Of a DNA stretch of 64,000 bases, positions 9,309 to 17,698 are shown one piece after another; within the stretch, counting starts at the first letter, position 1, and each line of letters opens with the position of its first letter. The DNA is from Neobacillus niacini (lineage in GTDB: Bacteria > Bacillota > Bacilli > Bacillales > Cytobacillaceae). The notes beneath the pieces are model-generated. The model searched no databases, had not been told where the DNA came from, and saw nothing but the letters and a program-made list of their open reading frames with translations. The DNA lies in the NCBI RefSeq assembly GCF_000759675.1, contig NZ_BAWM01000020.1, forward strand, positions 45,045 through 109,044, in the 5' to 3' direction. The position numbers and the translations under genes were made by a program.

Positions 9309-11696
9309 TTAATTTCTTAAAGGTTTTCCTTTTACAAGCATGTGCTGCATACGCTGTTGTGTTTTTCCTTCTCTAATTAAGCTTAAGAAAGCTTCTCTTT
9401 CTAGATCCAATAAATATTGCTCATCAACTTCGGTACCATATGGCACTTTGCCGCCTGCAATAACATAGGCAACCTTTTTGGCGATTTTTAAATCATGCTC
9501 TGAAATATATCCAGAAAGGAACATATTTTGTGCACCTAATAATAGTGTCGCGTAGCCTGTATCACCCACAACTGGCACTTTTCTGCGGGCTTTTTGTACA
9601 TATCCTTGCTCATACAATGCAAGAACAGCCTGCTTTGCATCGTACAATAAGTGATCTCCGTTCATGCTTATTCCATCTGCTAAGCCTAAGAAATTGTTCT
9701 CACGTGCTTCTGCACCAGAAGTGGATACTTTCGCAGTAGCAATGGTTTCAAACGCTTTATTCGCAATAGCTTGCAGGTCAACTTGAACGCCATTAGGCAG
9801 TCCTTCTAAATGCTTAATATATAGCTCTTTATTACCACCGCCGCCAGGGAGTAATCCAACACCGACTTCAACGAGCCCCATGTAAGTTTCTGCAGATGCT
9901 TGAATGTGCGCTGCAGGTAAACAAACCTCAGCTCCGCCCCCAAGTGTCATGGCAAATGGTGCTGCTACAACTGGTTTTGCACTGTATTTAACCTTCATCA
10001 TCGCATTTTGGAATTGACGGATTACCATTTCAAGCTCATAGATATTGTCATCCTGTGCTTCCATTAACATCATCGCGAGGTTTGCACCGACACAGAAGTT
10101 CTTACCTTGGTTACCAATTACAAGTCCTTTGTAATTTTTCTCCACTTCGTCTATGGCAAAGTTAATCATCTGGATAATATCAAGACCAATCGCATTATTC
10201 GGAGAATGGAATTCTAAGAGTGCCACTCCATCACCTAAATCAATTAAGCTGGCACCGCCATTCTTCTTAATAACACCTTTTTGCTTTTTCAACTTTTTCA
10301 GATCAATCGCTTTTGGATTACTTTCAACCAGGCGGTATTCACCTTTGTTGTAGAAGAATCTTTCGCCATTTTCCTCTAAATAGAACGATGTATGCCCTTT
10401 AGCAAGCATATCAGTCACCCAAGCAGGGATTTCTTGACCTTCATTCTTCATCTTCTCAATAGACTTCTCTAATCCAATGGCATCCCATGTTTCAAACGGA
10501 CCCAGTTCCCAGCCGAAGCCCCATTTCATGGCACGGTCAATGTCAACGATTGTTTCAGCAATTTCTCCCAAAAGCTGTGCAGAGTATACTAGTACCGGAC
10601 TAAAGATGTTCCATAACAGCTCACCAGCACAATCTTCCGCATATACAAGCGCTTTCAATTTATTCACTGTTCCTTTTTCCTGCTTACTCAATTCAGTTGC
10701 TGCTGTTTTCAGCTTTTTACGTGGTATATATTCTAGTGTAGCAGGGTCCAGTTCAAGAATTTCTTTTCCTTTTTTCAAGAAGAAACCTTGCCCGGATTTG
10801 CTCCCCAGCCAGCCTTTTTCAAGCATCGTTTTCATAAATGCAGGGACTTCGAAAACTTCCTTTTCTTTACCCGTTACTTTCTCATACACATTACCTGCTA
10901 CATGTGCAAAGGTATCCAGTCCTACTACATCCAGCGTGCGGAAGGTTGCACTGGAAGGACGACCGACTAATGGTCCAGTCACAGAATCTACTTCCCCAAC
11001 ACTATAGCCGCCCTTTATCATTTCTTGTACGGTGATAAGGAGACCATATGTTCCAATCCGGTTTGCAATAAAGTTTGGTGTATCCTTTGCAAGAACGACA
11101 CCTTTTCCTAATACATCCTCACCAAAGGTCTTCAAGAAAGAGACGACTTCTGGGCTAGTGTATTGCGTTGGAATTACTTCAAGTAATTTTAAGTATCTTG
11201 GCGGGTTAAAGAAGTGGGTGCCGAGGAAATGCTTTTTAAAATCCTCTGACCTTCCTTCTGCCATCGCCTCAACAGATATACCAGATGTATTAGAGCTGAT
11301 AATGCTTCCTGGTTTTCTGTATTGGTCTACTTTCTCAAAAACCTCTTTCTTTACATTGAGATTTTCAACGACAACCTCGATTACCCAGTCCACATCTTTT
11401 AATTTAACTAGGTCATCTTCTAAGTTCCCTGCATCAATAAGTGTTAAGTTCTTTTTTACCGCTAAAGGTGCTGGTTTTTGCTTTAATAATTTTTGGATTG
11501 ATTGGCTGCTAATGCGATTACGGACCTGCTTATCTTCTAACGTAAGTCCTTTTGCTTTTTCATCGTCGGTTAACTCCCGAGGTACAATATCCAATAATAA
11601 TGTTGGTATACCGATGTTTGCTAGATGGGCAGCAATCCCCGATCCCATGACTCCTGATCCTAGAACAGCTGCTTTTTTAATAAGTTGGTTCAACAT
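9309..11696 (-). CDS. fadN: 3-hydroxyacyl-CoA dehydrogenase / enoyl-CoA hydratase FadN
   Basis: Bifunctional beta-oxidation enzyme of about 795 aa. The N-terminal half is an NAD-dependent 3-hydroxyacyl-CoA dehydrogenase (Rossmann motif VLGSGVMGSGIAAHLANIG, then SNTSGISVEAMAEG and GTHFFNPPRYLKLLEVI). The C-terminal part is a crotonase domain (NQGKNFCVGANLAMM, LGGGAEVCLPAAH). ATG at 11696 is chosen because GGGGGAG lies upstream; an in-frame start 36 nt earlier has no better site and overlaps the FadR box. It is the first gene of the operon. Confidence 0.96.
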   Translation of the reverse strand: MLNQLIKKAAVLGSGVMGSGIAAHLANIGIPTLLLDIVPRELTDDEKAKGLTLEDKQVRNRISSQSIQKLLKQKPAPLAVKKNLTLIDAGNLEDDLVKLKDVDWVIEVVVENLNVKKEVFEKVDQYRKPGSIISSNTSGISVEAMAEGRSEDFKKHFLGTHFFNPPRYLKLLEVIPTQYTSPEVVSFLKTFGEDVLGKGVVLAKDTPNFIANRIGTYGLLITVQEMIKGGYSVGEVDSVTGPLVGRPSSATFRTLDVVGLDTFAHVAGNVYEKVTGKEKEVFEVPAFMKTMLEKGWLGSKSGQGFFLKKGKEILELDPATLEYIPRKKLKTAATELSKQEKGTVNKLKALVYAEDCAGELLWNIFSPVLVYSAQLLGEIAETIVDIDRAMKWGFGWELGPFETWDAIGLEKSIEKMKNEGQEIPAWVTDMLAKGHTSFYLEENGERFFYNKGEYRLVESNPKAIDLKKLKKQKGVIKKNGGASLIDLGDGVALLEFHSPNNAIGLDIIQMINFAIDEVEKNYKGLVIGNQGKNFCVGANLAMMLMEAQDDNIYELEMVIRQFQNAMMKVKYSAKPVVAAPFAMTLGGGAEVCLPAAHIQASAETYMGLVEVGVGLLPGGGGNKELYIKHLEGLPNGVQVDLQAIANKAFETIATAKVSTSGAEARENNFLGLADGISMNGDHLLYDAKQAVLALYEQGYVQKARRKVPVVGDTGYATLLLGAQNMFLSGYISEHDLKIAKKVAYVIAGGKVPYGTEVDEQYLLDLEREAFLSLIREGKTQQRMQHMLVKGKPLRN

Positions 11697-11717
11697 TGTC
11701 TCCCCCTTCACACATTT

Positions 11718-11735
11718 TGAATGAATACTCATTCA
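11718..11735 (-). promoter_or_regulatory. FadR operator
   Basis: TGAATGAATACTCATTCA is a near-perfect palindrome matching the Bacillus FadR box (TGAATGA-N4-TCATTCA), 22 bp upstream of fadN. A TTGACG hexamer lies just upstream on the minus strand, so the box sits in the promoter region. A half-site (TTGAATGAG) is at 11761-11769. Long-chain acyl-CoA should relieve repression. Confidence 0.9.
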
Positions 11736-11860
11736 TTTTTTCGTCAAAAAAAATTCACAATTGAATGAGTTCTGCTAATTATTACTATAGAATATTTCAA
11801 AAATTTGCGCAATAAATAAACGCGGAAAATTTATTTTTTTTTTTGCAGTGCTAAATTGGT

Positions 11861-11994
11861 CTGTTGATTTGCGCTCCAGGCACTTCGCTTTCCGCGGGCG
11901 GTTCGGGGAGCCTCCTCGGTGCTTAAGCGCCTGTGGGGTCTCCCCTGCCCCGTCCTCCCGCAGGAGTCTACGTGCCTTCCACGCAAATCAACAG
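11861..11994. repeat. Imperfect palindromic repeat, copy 1 (134 bp)
   Basis: Bounded by a perfect 13-bp inverted repeat (CTGTTGATTTGCG at 11861-11873, complement at 11982-11994). Inside are GGCACTTCGCTTTCCGCGGG, AGCCTCCTCGG, GGGGTCTCCCCTG and CCCGCAGGAGTCT. The blocks and their order recur at 19893-20023, while the terminal arms differ in sequence but still pair. It is much more GC-rich than its surroundings. The rest of 11740-12105 holds the fadN promoter region and the yuzL leader. Confidence 0.85.
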
Positions 11995-12105
11995 AGTGCC
12001 AAAATCAATAATAAGCATTAACACTGCCAATTTTAAAAATAGTTTTTTCCTTACCATATACATAAAGACTACGATTTGGGCATCCTAGTAATGAGGTGAT
12101 GAAGT

Positions 12106-12237
12106 ATGGGTAAAATGAAGAAAGATCCATCTAAAAGAGGCGTAAGCGCTGCTAGCGTTCAAGGAAACGCAGGTCCTGGCGGAGAACCAGCAGAGAAAAA
12201 CAAGGTTAACAGCCAAAATAATCAATATAAAAGATAA
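12106..12237 (+). CDS. yuzL: YuzL-like small protein (43 aa)
   Basis: A 43-aa, lysine-rich, hydrophilic protein starting MGKMKKDPSKRGVSAASVQG and ending NQYKR. It has the look of the YuzL family, small conserved Bacillus proteins of unknown function, and lies in the expected yus neighbourhood. GAGGTGAT is 6 nt upstream of the ATG. The stop codon lies inside the left arm of a 20-bp terminator stem. It could alternatively be a minor small acid-soluble spore protein. Confidence 0.75.
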   Translation: MGKMKKDPSKRGVSAASVQGNAGPGGEPAEKNKVNSQNNQYKR

Positions 12238-12271
12238 ACAGGAGGCTTCAAAAGCCTCCTGTTTATCTTTT
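12229..12271. terminator. Bidirectional terminator between yuzL and yusU
   Basis: Perfect 20-bp inverted repeat (12229-12248 and 12252-12271) with a 3-nt loop and A/T-rich ends, so it works on both strands. It covers the stop codons of both convergent genes. Confidence 0.93.
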
Positions 12272-12511
12272 AGTAGCACGATGTTGTTCGTTTAGTTGTT
12301 TAATTTCATTAATGATTGTTTTCATTTCTTCCTTCGCTTCCGGATAGAGTTCATTCCAGTGCTTCGCTAAGGCTGGCATTGATTTGGCAATATGGGTATA
12401 TAAAGCCCAGGTCTTTACCTTATCCTTGGTTTCCTCACTGGACTCACCAACAAGCAGGTCACTATATTTTTCAAGTAATGCTTCGAACTGCTCCGCAAAT
12501 ATTTTCTCCAT
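12263..12511 (-). CDS. yusU: YusU-like protein (DUF2573)
   Basis: 82-aa, helix-rich, cytosolic protein similar to B. subtilis YusU, which also neighbours yusV. The start is the ATG at 12511 (MEKIFAEQFEALLEKY). That places the first 41 bp inside the end of the upstream FhuF-like gene, suggesting translational coupling. Function unknown. Confidence 0.75.
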   Translation of the reverse strand: MEKIFAEQFEALLEKYSDLLVGESSEETKDKVKTWALYTHIAKSMPALAKHWNELYPEAKEEMKTIINEIKQLNEQHRATKR

Positions 12512-13250
12512 CGTAACACACTCCATCCTTAGCAATATGCGTACATGGACATGTTTTACATCGTTTCGACCCAAGCTGATAGGTTAAACAACATGTTTTT
12601 CTTATTCTTACCTCATCTGGAAAACTCTTCTCGGAATAATACTTTTGGATAGGATTAAGGTTATATTTTCCAAACAGATTACCTTCTGCTTCCATGATTA
12701 AGAAACGGAAATCATTTAGAATGTTTGGATTTTCGCTATCCTTTAACTCCGTTTCATAAAGCCAGAATAGGTAAACCGCGATATTTTCCCACAGGATTAG
12801 TTTGGATATCTTAAACGTTTTTTCAAAATGCTCAATGATCGGGTAGATATTGTTAGCAAAAAGATCACGATATACACTTTTCCGCCATTCATCCCGGTCT
12901 TCACCATACCATTCCTCGATAGATGAATCCTTTAATGAAATCATCGGCAGCCAGTCTTTCCCGCGTTCCACTTCTTCCATTTCAATATTGTCCAAAGATA
13001 GATTCATTTTCTTATTTCCTGTTGTCATCGCAAAAAGGGAAATGACAGCAATAAATGCATATCTTTTTATAAAAATGGATGCTGCTGTTCTTTCTGAAGG
13101 TGCACCAATCGTAAGAGCTAAATTCTTCATGAAATCAATTGCATATGCCTTTTCCATTAAATTTGCAACGTTAAATGATTTACCTGTTTCCGATTTGAGC
13201 CTATATTTCTGTAAGGCGCTCAAATCATTTTCTTTTAGTATATTAACCAT
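12471..13250 (-). CDS. FhuF-like siderophore iron reductase
   Basis: 259-aa protein whose C-terminus carries the FhuF [2Fe-2S] motif CC-x9-CxxC (Cys220, 221, 231, 234). FhuF proteins reduce ferric iron in imported siderophores so it can be released in the cytosol. The ATG at 13250 overlaps the ATPase stop as ATGGTTAA, a coupled start with little Shine-Dalgarno; a longer in-frame extension would lie wholly inside the ATPase gene. The tail after the Cys motif is unusually Cys-rich (Cys236, 245, 252). Linkage to a Fur-controlled ATPase gene supports the assignment. Confidence 0.82.
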   Translation of the reverse strand: MVNILKENDLSALQKYRLKSETGKSFNVANLMEKAYAIDFMKNLALTIGAPSERTAASIFIKRYAFIAVISLFAMTTGNKKMNLSLDNIEMEEVERGKDWLPMISLKDSSIEEWYGEDRDEWRKSVYRDLFANNIYPIIEHFEKTFKISKLILWENIAVYLFWLYETELKDSENPNILNDFRFLIMEAEGNLFGKYNLNPIQKYYSEKSFPDEVRIRKTCCLTYQLGSKRCKTCPCTHIAKDGVCYDGENICGAVRSIT

Positions 13251-14064
13251 TGGATACGGCTGCCTTTTGGAGGATACATCTTCCTTTTCCATATGGAATA
13301 CAAAGCGGTGTACCGAATAAAGGATCCATGGTAACCTCACAATCCATACCAAATACATTTTTGACAAGGCTGCAATTAACTACGTACTCAGGCTTTCCTT
13401 GTGCATAAATCTTCTGATCCTTTAGGGCAACAATATTGTGTGCATAGCGGCAGGCCAGATTAAGATCATGAAGTACCATTACAACAGTTCTTCTTTTCTT
13501 TTCATTCAATTCAAATAAGAGATCAAGAATTTCAATTTGATGGGTCATATCTAAATACGTTGTCGGCTCATCTAAAAGAATGACATCGGTATCTTGTGCC
13601 AAAGTCATAGCAATCCATGCGCGCTGCCTCTGTCCACCTGAAAGAGAATCAACCGTTCGTTCTTTCAAATCCTCTAACCGAGTAGCTTTTAGCGCGTCAT
13701 TAACCTTTTTCTCATCTTCCTCTGACCATTGTTTTAACCAAGACTGATGAGGATAACGTCCCTGTTTAACGAGTTGAAGGACCGTCAGTCCTTCAGGAGC
13801 AGCCGGTGATTGAGGAAGTATCGCCATTTTTTTCGCTACTTCTTTCGTCGAAAGCTTAGCAATGGCTTCACCCTCCAAAATAATGGCACCGGATTTTGGC
13901 TTAAGAAGACGGGCGATTGAACGAAGGAGAGTTGATTTTCCGCAGCCATTAGCTCCGATAAAAACGGAAATTTCACCTTTAGGAATTTTTAAATTTAATT
14001 CATCAATGATGAGTGTATCCCCATATGAAAGTGATAAATTTTTCGTTTCAACCGCATTCATCAT
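13243..14064 (-). CDS. yusV: Iron-siderophore ABC transporter ATPase (YusV-like)
   Basis: FepC-family ATPase, 273 aa, with Walker A GANGCGKST at residues 37-45, signature LSGGQRQR near 137-144 and Walker B VILLDEPTTYLD. In B. subtilis YusV energises several siderophore permeases (FeuBC, YfiZ-YfhA). Here it is next to a YfiZ/YfhA/YfiY-like set, though in a separate transcript. AGGAGTG upstream of the double ATG (14064/14061) sets the start. Two Fur boxes precede it. Confidence 0.9.
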   Translation of the reverse strand: MMNAVETKNLSLSYGDTLIIDELNLKIPKGEISVFIGANGCGKSTLLRSIARLLKPKSGAIILEGEAIAKLSTKEVAKKMAILPQSPAAPEGLTVLQLVKQGRYPHQSWLKQWSEEDEKKVNDALKATRLEDLKERTVDSLSGGQRQRAWIAMTLAQDTDVILLDEPTTYLDMTHQIEILDLLFELNEKKRRTVVMVLHDLNLACRYAHNIVALKDQKIYAQGKPEYVVNCSLVKNVFGMDCEVTMDPLFGTPLCIPYGKGRCILQKAAVSNG

Positions 14065-14189
14065 CTGCCCACTCCTTTTGTAATCAATCAAGTATATGTT
14101 AATAAGGCTTGTTTATAGTTTATGATTTAAACCCATTTAGTGGCTGTATTAACGTCTTATATAGTATTAATATTGTCTACAGTTCTAAG

Positions 14190-14217
14190 TTTATAATTAA
14201 TTGATAATGATTGTCAA
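14190..14217 (-). promoter_or_regulatory. Sigma-A promoter of the yusV operon
   Basis: Minus strand TTGACA (14217-14212), 16-nt spacer, TATAAA (14195-14190). The spacer is covered by a Fur box. Confidence 0.75.
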
Positions 14218-14239
14218 TGAGTATGAAAATCATTTTCAT
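14201..14239. promoter_or_regulatory. Two Fur boxes upstream of yusV
   Basis: TTGATAATGATTGTCAATGA (14201-14220) matches GATAATGATAATCATTATC closely and lies between -35 and -10. ATGAAAATCATTTTCAT (14223-14239) is a second palindrome just upstream of -35. Confidence 0.88.
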
Positions 14240-14280
14240 TTGTATATACTATTTTGTTCACAAAATGTACTTTCATTAAC

Positions 14281-14321
14281 AAAAGAGAAGCCATTTCAAG
14301 GGAAATGGACTTCTCTTTTTT
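14281..14321 (-). terminator. Terminator after the siderophore permease genes
   Basis: AAAAGAGAAGCCATTTC pairs with GAAATGGACTTCTCTTTT, one mismatch and a 4-nt loop. It is T-rich on both sides. Confidence 0.9.
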
Positions 14322-14326
14322 GAAAA

Positions 14327-15382
14327 CTAAGTGTTTTTAGTCTTAAATAATAGGTAGATAAAGTATGGTGCCCCAATACTTGCCGTAAAGACACCCGCAG
14401 GAATTTCTAATGGTGAAAATAATGTTCTCCCAACTAAATCTGCAAGCATTACTAAAATTCCTCCCAGGAGTGCTGATACAGGCAACAACGCTCCAAAGGA
14501 AGAGCCAACTAATCTTCTAGCCATATGCGGTGCCATCAAGCCAACAAAACCGATTCCTCCAGCGAAAGCAACCGAACCCCCGACCAAACCGGTACTTAGC
14601 AGCATTAATACAAAGCGCTGTTTTTGCACTCGTCCGCCAAGGCCTGTTGCTACTTCATCACCAAGTTCCTGAATATTGATATTCCTTGCATAGATGAATG
14701 CAATGAAAACCAGTATGGTTATCCACGGTACAAGGGCACCAACATTTTTCCAAGTTGACCCGTAGACTGTGCCCGTAATCCAAATGTTTGCCTGGCTTGC
14801 TTGGTAAATAGGACCTAAAACCATCATAAACGTGGTCAAAGCCTTCGTTAAGCTCATCAAACCAATACCAATCAAAATAAGTCTAATAGGAGAAACCCCA
14901 TTTTTCCATGCCAAAGTATATACTAGAAAGGCCACTACTGCCGCGCCGATAAAGGCAGCAACTGGCAACCATTGTATACTAACGGTTAATACATGATTCT
15001 TATCACTAAAAATCGCCAAGAAACCAACAACCGCAACAGATGCTCCACCTGTTATCCCTAACATATCAGGAGAAGCAAGCGGGTTTCGGATCATCCCCTG
15101 TAAAATCCCCCCTGCTACTGCCAGTCCCATCCCTGCCATTAAAGCAACAATGATTCTTGGTAATCGGAAGGATTGAATAACAAGGGCATCCATCTCAGAC
15201 CCGCCGCCGAAAAACACCTTCAGTACATTTAAAGGGCTGATTTTCATTTCTCCTAATCCCGTACTAATAACAAAAACAGCTGCGGTTCCAAGTAACAATC
15301 CAATAAACACAAATAACGCCTTTATATCAATTAAATAAGAAACTTTCCCTTGTTTGATTCGAAAGATTTTGTATTTACTCAT
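14327..15382 (-). CDS. Iron-siderophore ABC permease (FecCD family, YfhA-like)
   Basis: 351-aa membrane protein of the FecCD family with about nine hydrophobic segments and family motifs PRIIVALMAGMGLAVAGG and GFVGLMAPHMARRLVG. It forms a heterodimeric channel with the upstream permease. The start overlaps the previous stop as ATGA, so the two are coupled. It probably receives ferri-siderophore from the divergent lipoprotein at 16649 and uses the YusV-like ATPase. Confidence 0.92.
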   Translation of the reverse strand: MSKYKIFRIKQGKVSYLIDIKALFVFIGLLLGTAAVFVISTGLGEMKISPLNVLKVFFGGGSEMDALVIQSFRLPRIIVALMAGMGLAVAGGILQGMIRNPLASPDMLGITGGASVAVVGFLAIFSDKNHVLTVSIQWLPVAAFIGAAVVAFLVYTLAWKNGVSPIRLILIGIGLMSLTKALTTFMMVLGPIYQASQANIWITGTVYGSTWKNVGALVPWITILVFIAFIYARNINIQELGDEVATGLGGRVQKQRFVLMLLSTGLVGGSVAFAGGIGFVGLMAPHMARRLVGSSFGALLPVSALLGGILVMLADLVGRTLFSPLEIPAGVFTASIGAPYFIYLLFKTKNT

Positions 15383-16383
15383 CGCCCATTGAACCCCTTT
15401 CTAGCAATATAAATAAAAAATGGGGTTCCAATAATCGCCGTCATGACGCCAACCGGGACTTCCTGAGGCATTAAAATATATCTGGAGGCGATATCTGCAG
15501 CCAGTAAAAGCACCCCTCCAAGAAGACCGGAAAAAGGAATGACCCAGCGATGGTCAATTCCTACGATCGAACGGGTAAGATGTGGTACGACTATTCCAAT
15601 AAATCCAATTGGTCCTGCAACAGCAACTGCTCCTCCTGATAGCAGGATGACAACGATCCCGATAATTATTTTTAACAGTGCAGTGTTTAATCCAAGACCT
15701 TTGGCAACATCCTCACCCATAGATAAGACATTCATTTTTGCTGCTATGACTAAAGAAGCAATCCAACCTACTACTAAATAGGGAAGGACAGCAATTAGAT
15801 TTTCAAGGTTCCTTCCTGCCACTGAACCCGCAAGCCAAAATAATACTTGCTCCAAGGCTGCTTCATTTAAGACGAGTATTCCTTGTGTAAAGGAGGCAAA
15901 TAACGCTGTCATTGCGGCTCCGGCAAGTGTTAGCTTCATGGGTGTTAACCCTTCCCTGCCGACCGACCCAATTGCATAGACACTTATTGCGGCTACAGCT
16001 GCACCAGCAAAGGATAACCAGGTAAATAGTTGAAGGCTTCCTACACTAAAGACCGTAACGGCAATGACGACAGCAACTCCGGCTCCCGCATTGACCCCAA
16101 AAATATCAGGGGATGCGAGAGGATTTTTCGTTACTGTCTGCATTAAGACACCCGAAATAGCTAAACTTGCACCCACCGCAGCAGCGATAAACGCACGGGG
16201 GATTCTGACAGATTGGATAACAATATGTTCATTTGAACCATCAAAATTAGTTAAAGCATCTATAGCCATTTTCCAAGTAGTATCTGTATACCCGTAGACA
16301 ATACTTGCTGAGATTAAGAAAAGCAATACAATAATAGCAATAAAAAGTCCCGCCCACCTTTGACCTGTGTGTTTTAGCAGCAT
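15379..16383 (-). CDS. Iron-siderophore ABC permease (FecCD family, YfiZ-like)
   Basis: 334-aa FecCD-family permease (PRAFIAAAVGASLAISGVLMQ, ITGFIGIVVPHLTR-like segment near the end). ATG at 16383 is preferred: AGAAGGG lies upstream, and the in-frame ATG at 16446 coincides with the expected transcription start of the promoter at 16480-16452. It is the first gene of the permease operon, divergent from the binding-protein gene, with the shared intergenic region packed with Fur boxes. Confidence 0.9.
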   Translation of the reverse strand: MLLKHTGQRWAGLFIAIIVLLFLISASIVYGYTDTTWKMAIDALTNFDGSNEHIVIQSVRIPRAFIAAAVGASLAISGVLMQTVTKNPLASPDIFGVNAGAGVAVVIAVTVFSVGSLQLFTWLSFAGAAVAAISVYAIGSVGREGLTPMKLTLAGAAMTALFASFTQGILVLNEAALEQVLFWLAGSVAGRNLENLIAVLPYLVVGWIASLVIAAKMNVLSMGEDVAKGLGLNTALLKIIIGIVVILLSGGAVAVAGPIGFIGIVVPHLTRSIVGIDHRWVIPFSGLLGGVLLLAADIASRYILMPQEVPVGVMTAIIGTPFFIYIARKGFNGR

Positions 16384-16451
16384 AACCGAATTCCCTTCTA
16401 AACTACTTAATATATAAAATGCGTCTTTATGTATCTGTATTTTCATGTATC

Positions 16452-16480
16452 AGTCTATTAGAATAGCGGAAAACTGTCAA
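16452..16480 (-). promoter_or_regulatory. Sigma-A promoter of the permease operon
   Basis: Minus strand TTGACA (16480-16475), 17-nt spacer, TAGACT (16457-16452). A Fur box abuts its -35. Confidence 0.75.
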
Positions 16481-16484
16481 TGAG

Positions 16485-16555
16485 TTGATAATCATTTTCA
16501 TTTGTTAAAAAACGGCTTCACAAAATTTTCAATGAGTATGATAATCATTTTCATT
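16485..16555. promoter_or_regulatory. Two Fur boxes between the divergent siderophore genes
   Basis: TTGATAATCATTTTCATTT (16485-16503) and TATGATAATCATTTTCATT (16537-16555), each a close match to the 19-bp Fur consensus. The first lies next to the minus-strand -35 and the second upstream of the plus-strand -35. Confidence 0.9.
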
Positions 16556-16562
16556 TTGATGA

Positions 16563-16591
16563 TTGACACACTACTGAAATCGTTTTATTAT
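16563..16591 (+). promoter_or_regulatory. Sigma-A promoter of the siderophore-binding lipoprotein gene
   Basis: TTGACA (16563-16568), 17-nt spacer, TATTAT (16586-16591). Confidence 0.82.
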
Positions 16592-16600
16592 TAGTTTGTA

Positions 16601-16619
16601 AATGAAAATGATTATCATT
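16601..16619. promoter_or_regulatory. Fur box over the lipoprotein transcription start
   Basis: AATGAAAATGATTATCATT lies just downstream of the -10, where bound Fur would block initiation. Confidence 0.9.
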
Positions 16620-16648
16620 AACAACATTTATTTGGAGGGTTACATAAG

Positions 16649-17641
16649 ATGAAGGGTTTTAAAAATTTATTTGCAGTCATTTCATTAATTGCTATTTTCC
16701 TTCTCGCTGCTTGCGGAAACACTGAAGAGAAACCGGCAGCAAAAGATGAAAATGCTAAGAAAACAGAAGATACAAGCTATACTGTAGAACATGCTATGGG
16801 ATCAACGACATTAGAAAAAACGCCTAAAAAGGTCGTTATATTAACAAATGAAGGTACTGAAGCCTTACTTGCACTAGGAGTAAAACCAGTTGGTGCAGTT
16901 CAATCTTGGCTTGGCGATCCGTGGTATGATCATATCAAAAAAGATATGGATGGCGTCGAAGTTGTAGGTGTTGAGGGAGAAGTAAATCTGGAAAAAATCG
17001 CAGTGCTTAAACCGGATTTAATTATCGGTAACAAGCTGCGTCAAGAAGCGGTTTACAGCCAATTAAGCGCGATTGCTCCTACTGTTTTTTCGGAAACACT
17101 AAGAGGAGATTGGAAAGAAAACTTTAAACTTTATGCAAAGGCTTTAAACTTAGAAGAAAAAGGGAACCAAGTTTTAAGCGATTTTGATGCACACGTAGAA
17201 GATGTAAAAGGAAACCTCGGTGATAAGCTAAATCAAGAAGTTTCTGTTGTCCGTTTTATGGCTGGAAAGTCTCGAATTTATTACACCGATTCCTTCTCTG
17301 GGATTATCTTTGATCAATTAGGATTAAAACGCGCAGAACAACAAGCAGAGCTTTTCACTCCTGATAATAAGCTAGGCAATCTTGCAATCGAGGTTGGAAA
17401 AGAAGTCATTCCAAAAATGGACGGAGACATCCTTTTCTACTTCACATATGCACCAAACGGTGATCAAGCAGCCCTTGATACAGCGAAAGAATGGACAAAT
17501 GATCCACTTTGGAAAAATTTAAATGCCGTTAAAAATGGAAAAGCCTATGAGGTTAGTGATGCTACTTGGAATACAGCTGGCGGTGTTCTTGCTGCAAACA
17601 TCATGCTGGATGATCTTGAAAAAATCATGCTAGAAAAATAA
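16649..17641 (+). CDS. Iron-siderophore-binding lipoprotein (YfiY-like)
   Basis: 330-aa extracellular lipoprotein with a signal ending LLAAC (Cys22) and a class III periplasmic-binding fold (TPKKVVILTNEGTEALLALG, then PDLIIGNKLRQEAVYSQLSAIAPTV). Resembles YfiY, the hydroxamate siderophore receptor of B. subtilis (schizokinen/arthrobactin type); the exact ligand cannot be read from sequence. GGAGGG precedes the ATG. It has its own Fur-blocked promoter and a terminator directly downstream. Confidence 0.9.
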   Translation: MKGFKNLFAVISLIAIFLLAACGNTEEKPAAKDENAKKTEDTSYTVEHAMGSTTLEKTPKKVVILTNEGTEALLALGVKPVGAVQSWLGDPWYDHIKKDMDGVEVVGVEGEVNLEKIAVLKPDLIIGNKLRQEAVYSQLSAIAPTVFSETLRGDWKENFKLYAKALNLEEKGNQVLSDFDAHVEDVKGNLGDKLNQEVSVVRFMAGKSRIYYTDSFSGIIFDQLGLKRAEQQAELFTPDNKLGNLAIEVGKEVIPKMDGDILFYFTYAPNGDQAALDTAKEWTNDPLWKNLNAVKNGKAYEVSDATWNTAGGVLAANIMLDDLEKIMLEK

Positions 17642-17658
17642 ATTCAAAAAAATGCTAT

Positions 17659-17695
17659 AAAAAAGAACGAGGCTGCCATGACCTCGTTCTTTTTT
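17659..17695. terminator. Bidirectional terminator
   Basis: AAAAAAGAACGAGG and CCTCGTTCTTTTTT form a perfect 14-bp stem with a 9-nt loop between two convergent genes. Confidence 0.93.
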
Positions 17696-17698
17696 ATT

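Noticed and set aside
10477..11007. 176-aa plus-strand ORF antisense to fadN
   Set aside because: Shadow frame inside fadN; low-complexity Ser/Pro composition and no supporting signal.
11032..11724. 230-aa plus-strand ORF antisense to fadN
   Set aside because: A shadow of the strongly conserved fadN coding sequence, with no ribosome site.
12085..12279. 64-aa minus-strand ORF
   Set aside because: Lies antisense to yuzL and across the bidirectional terminator; yuzL has the better ribosome site and family match.
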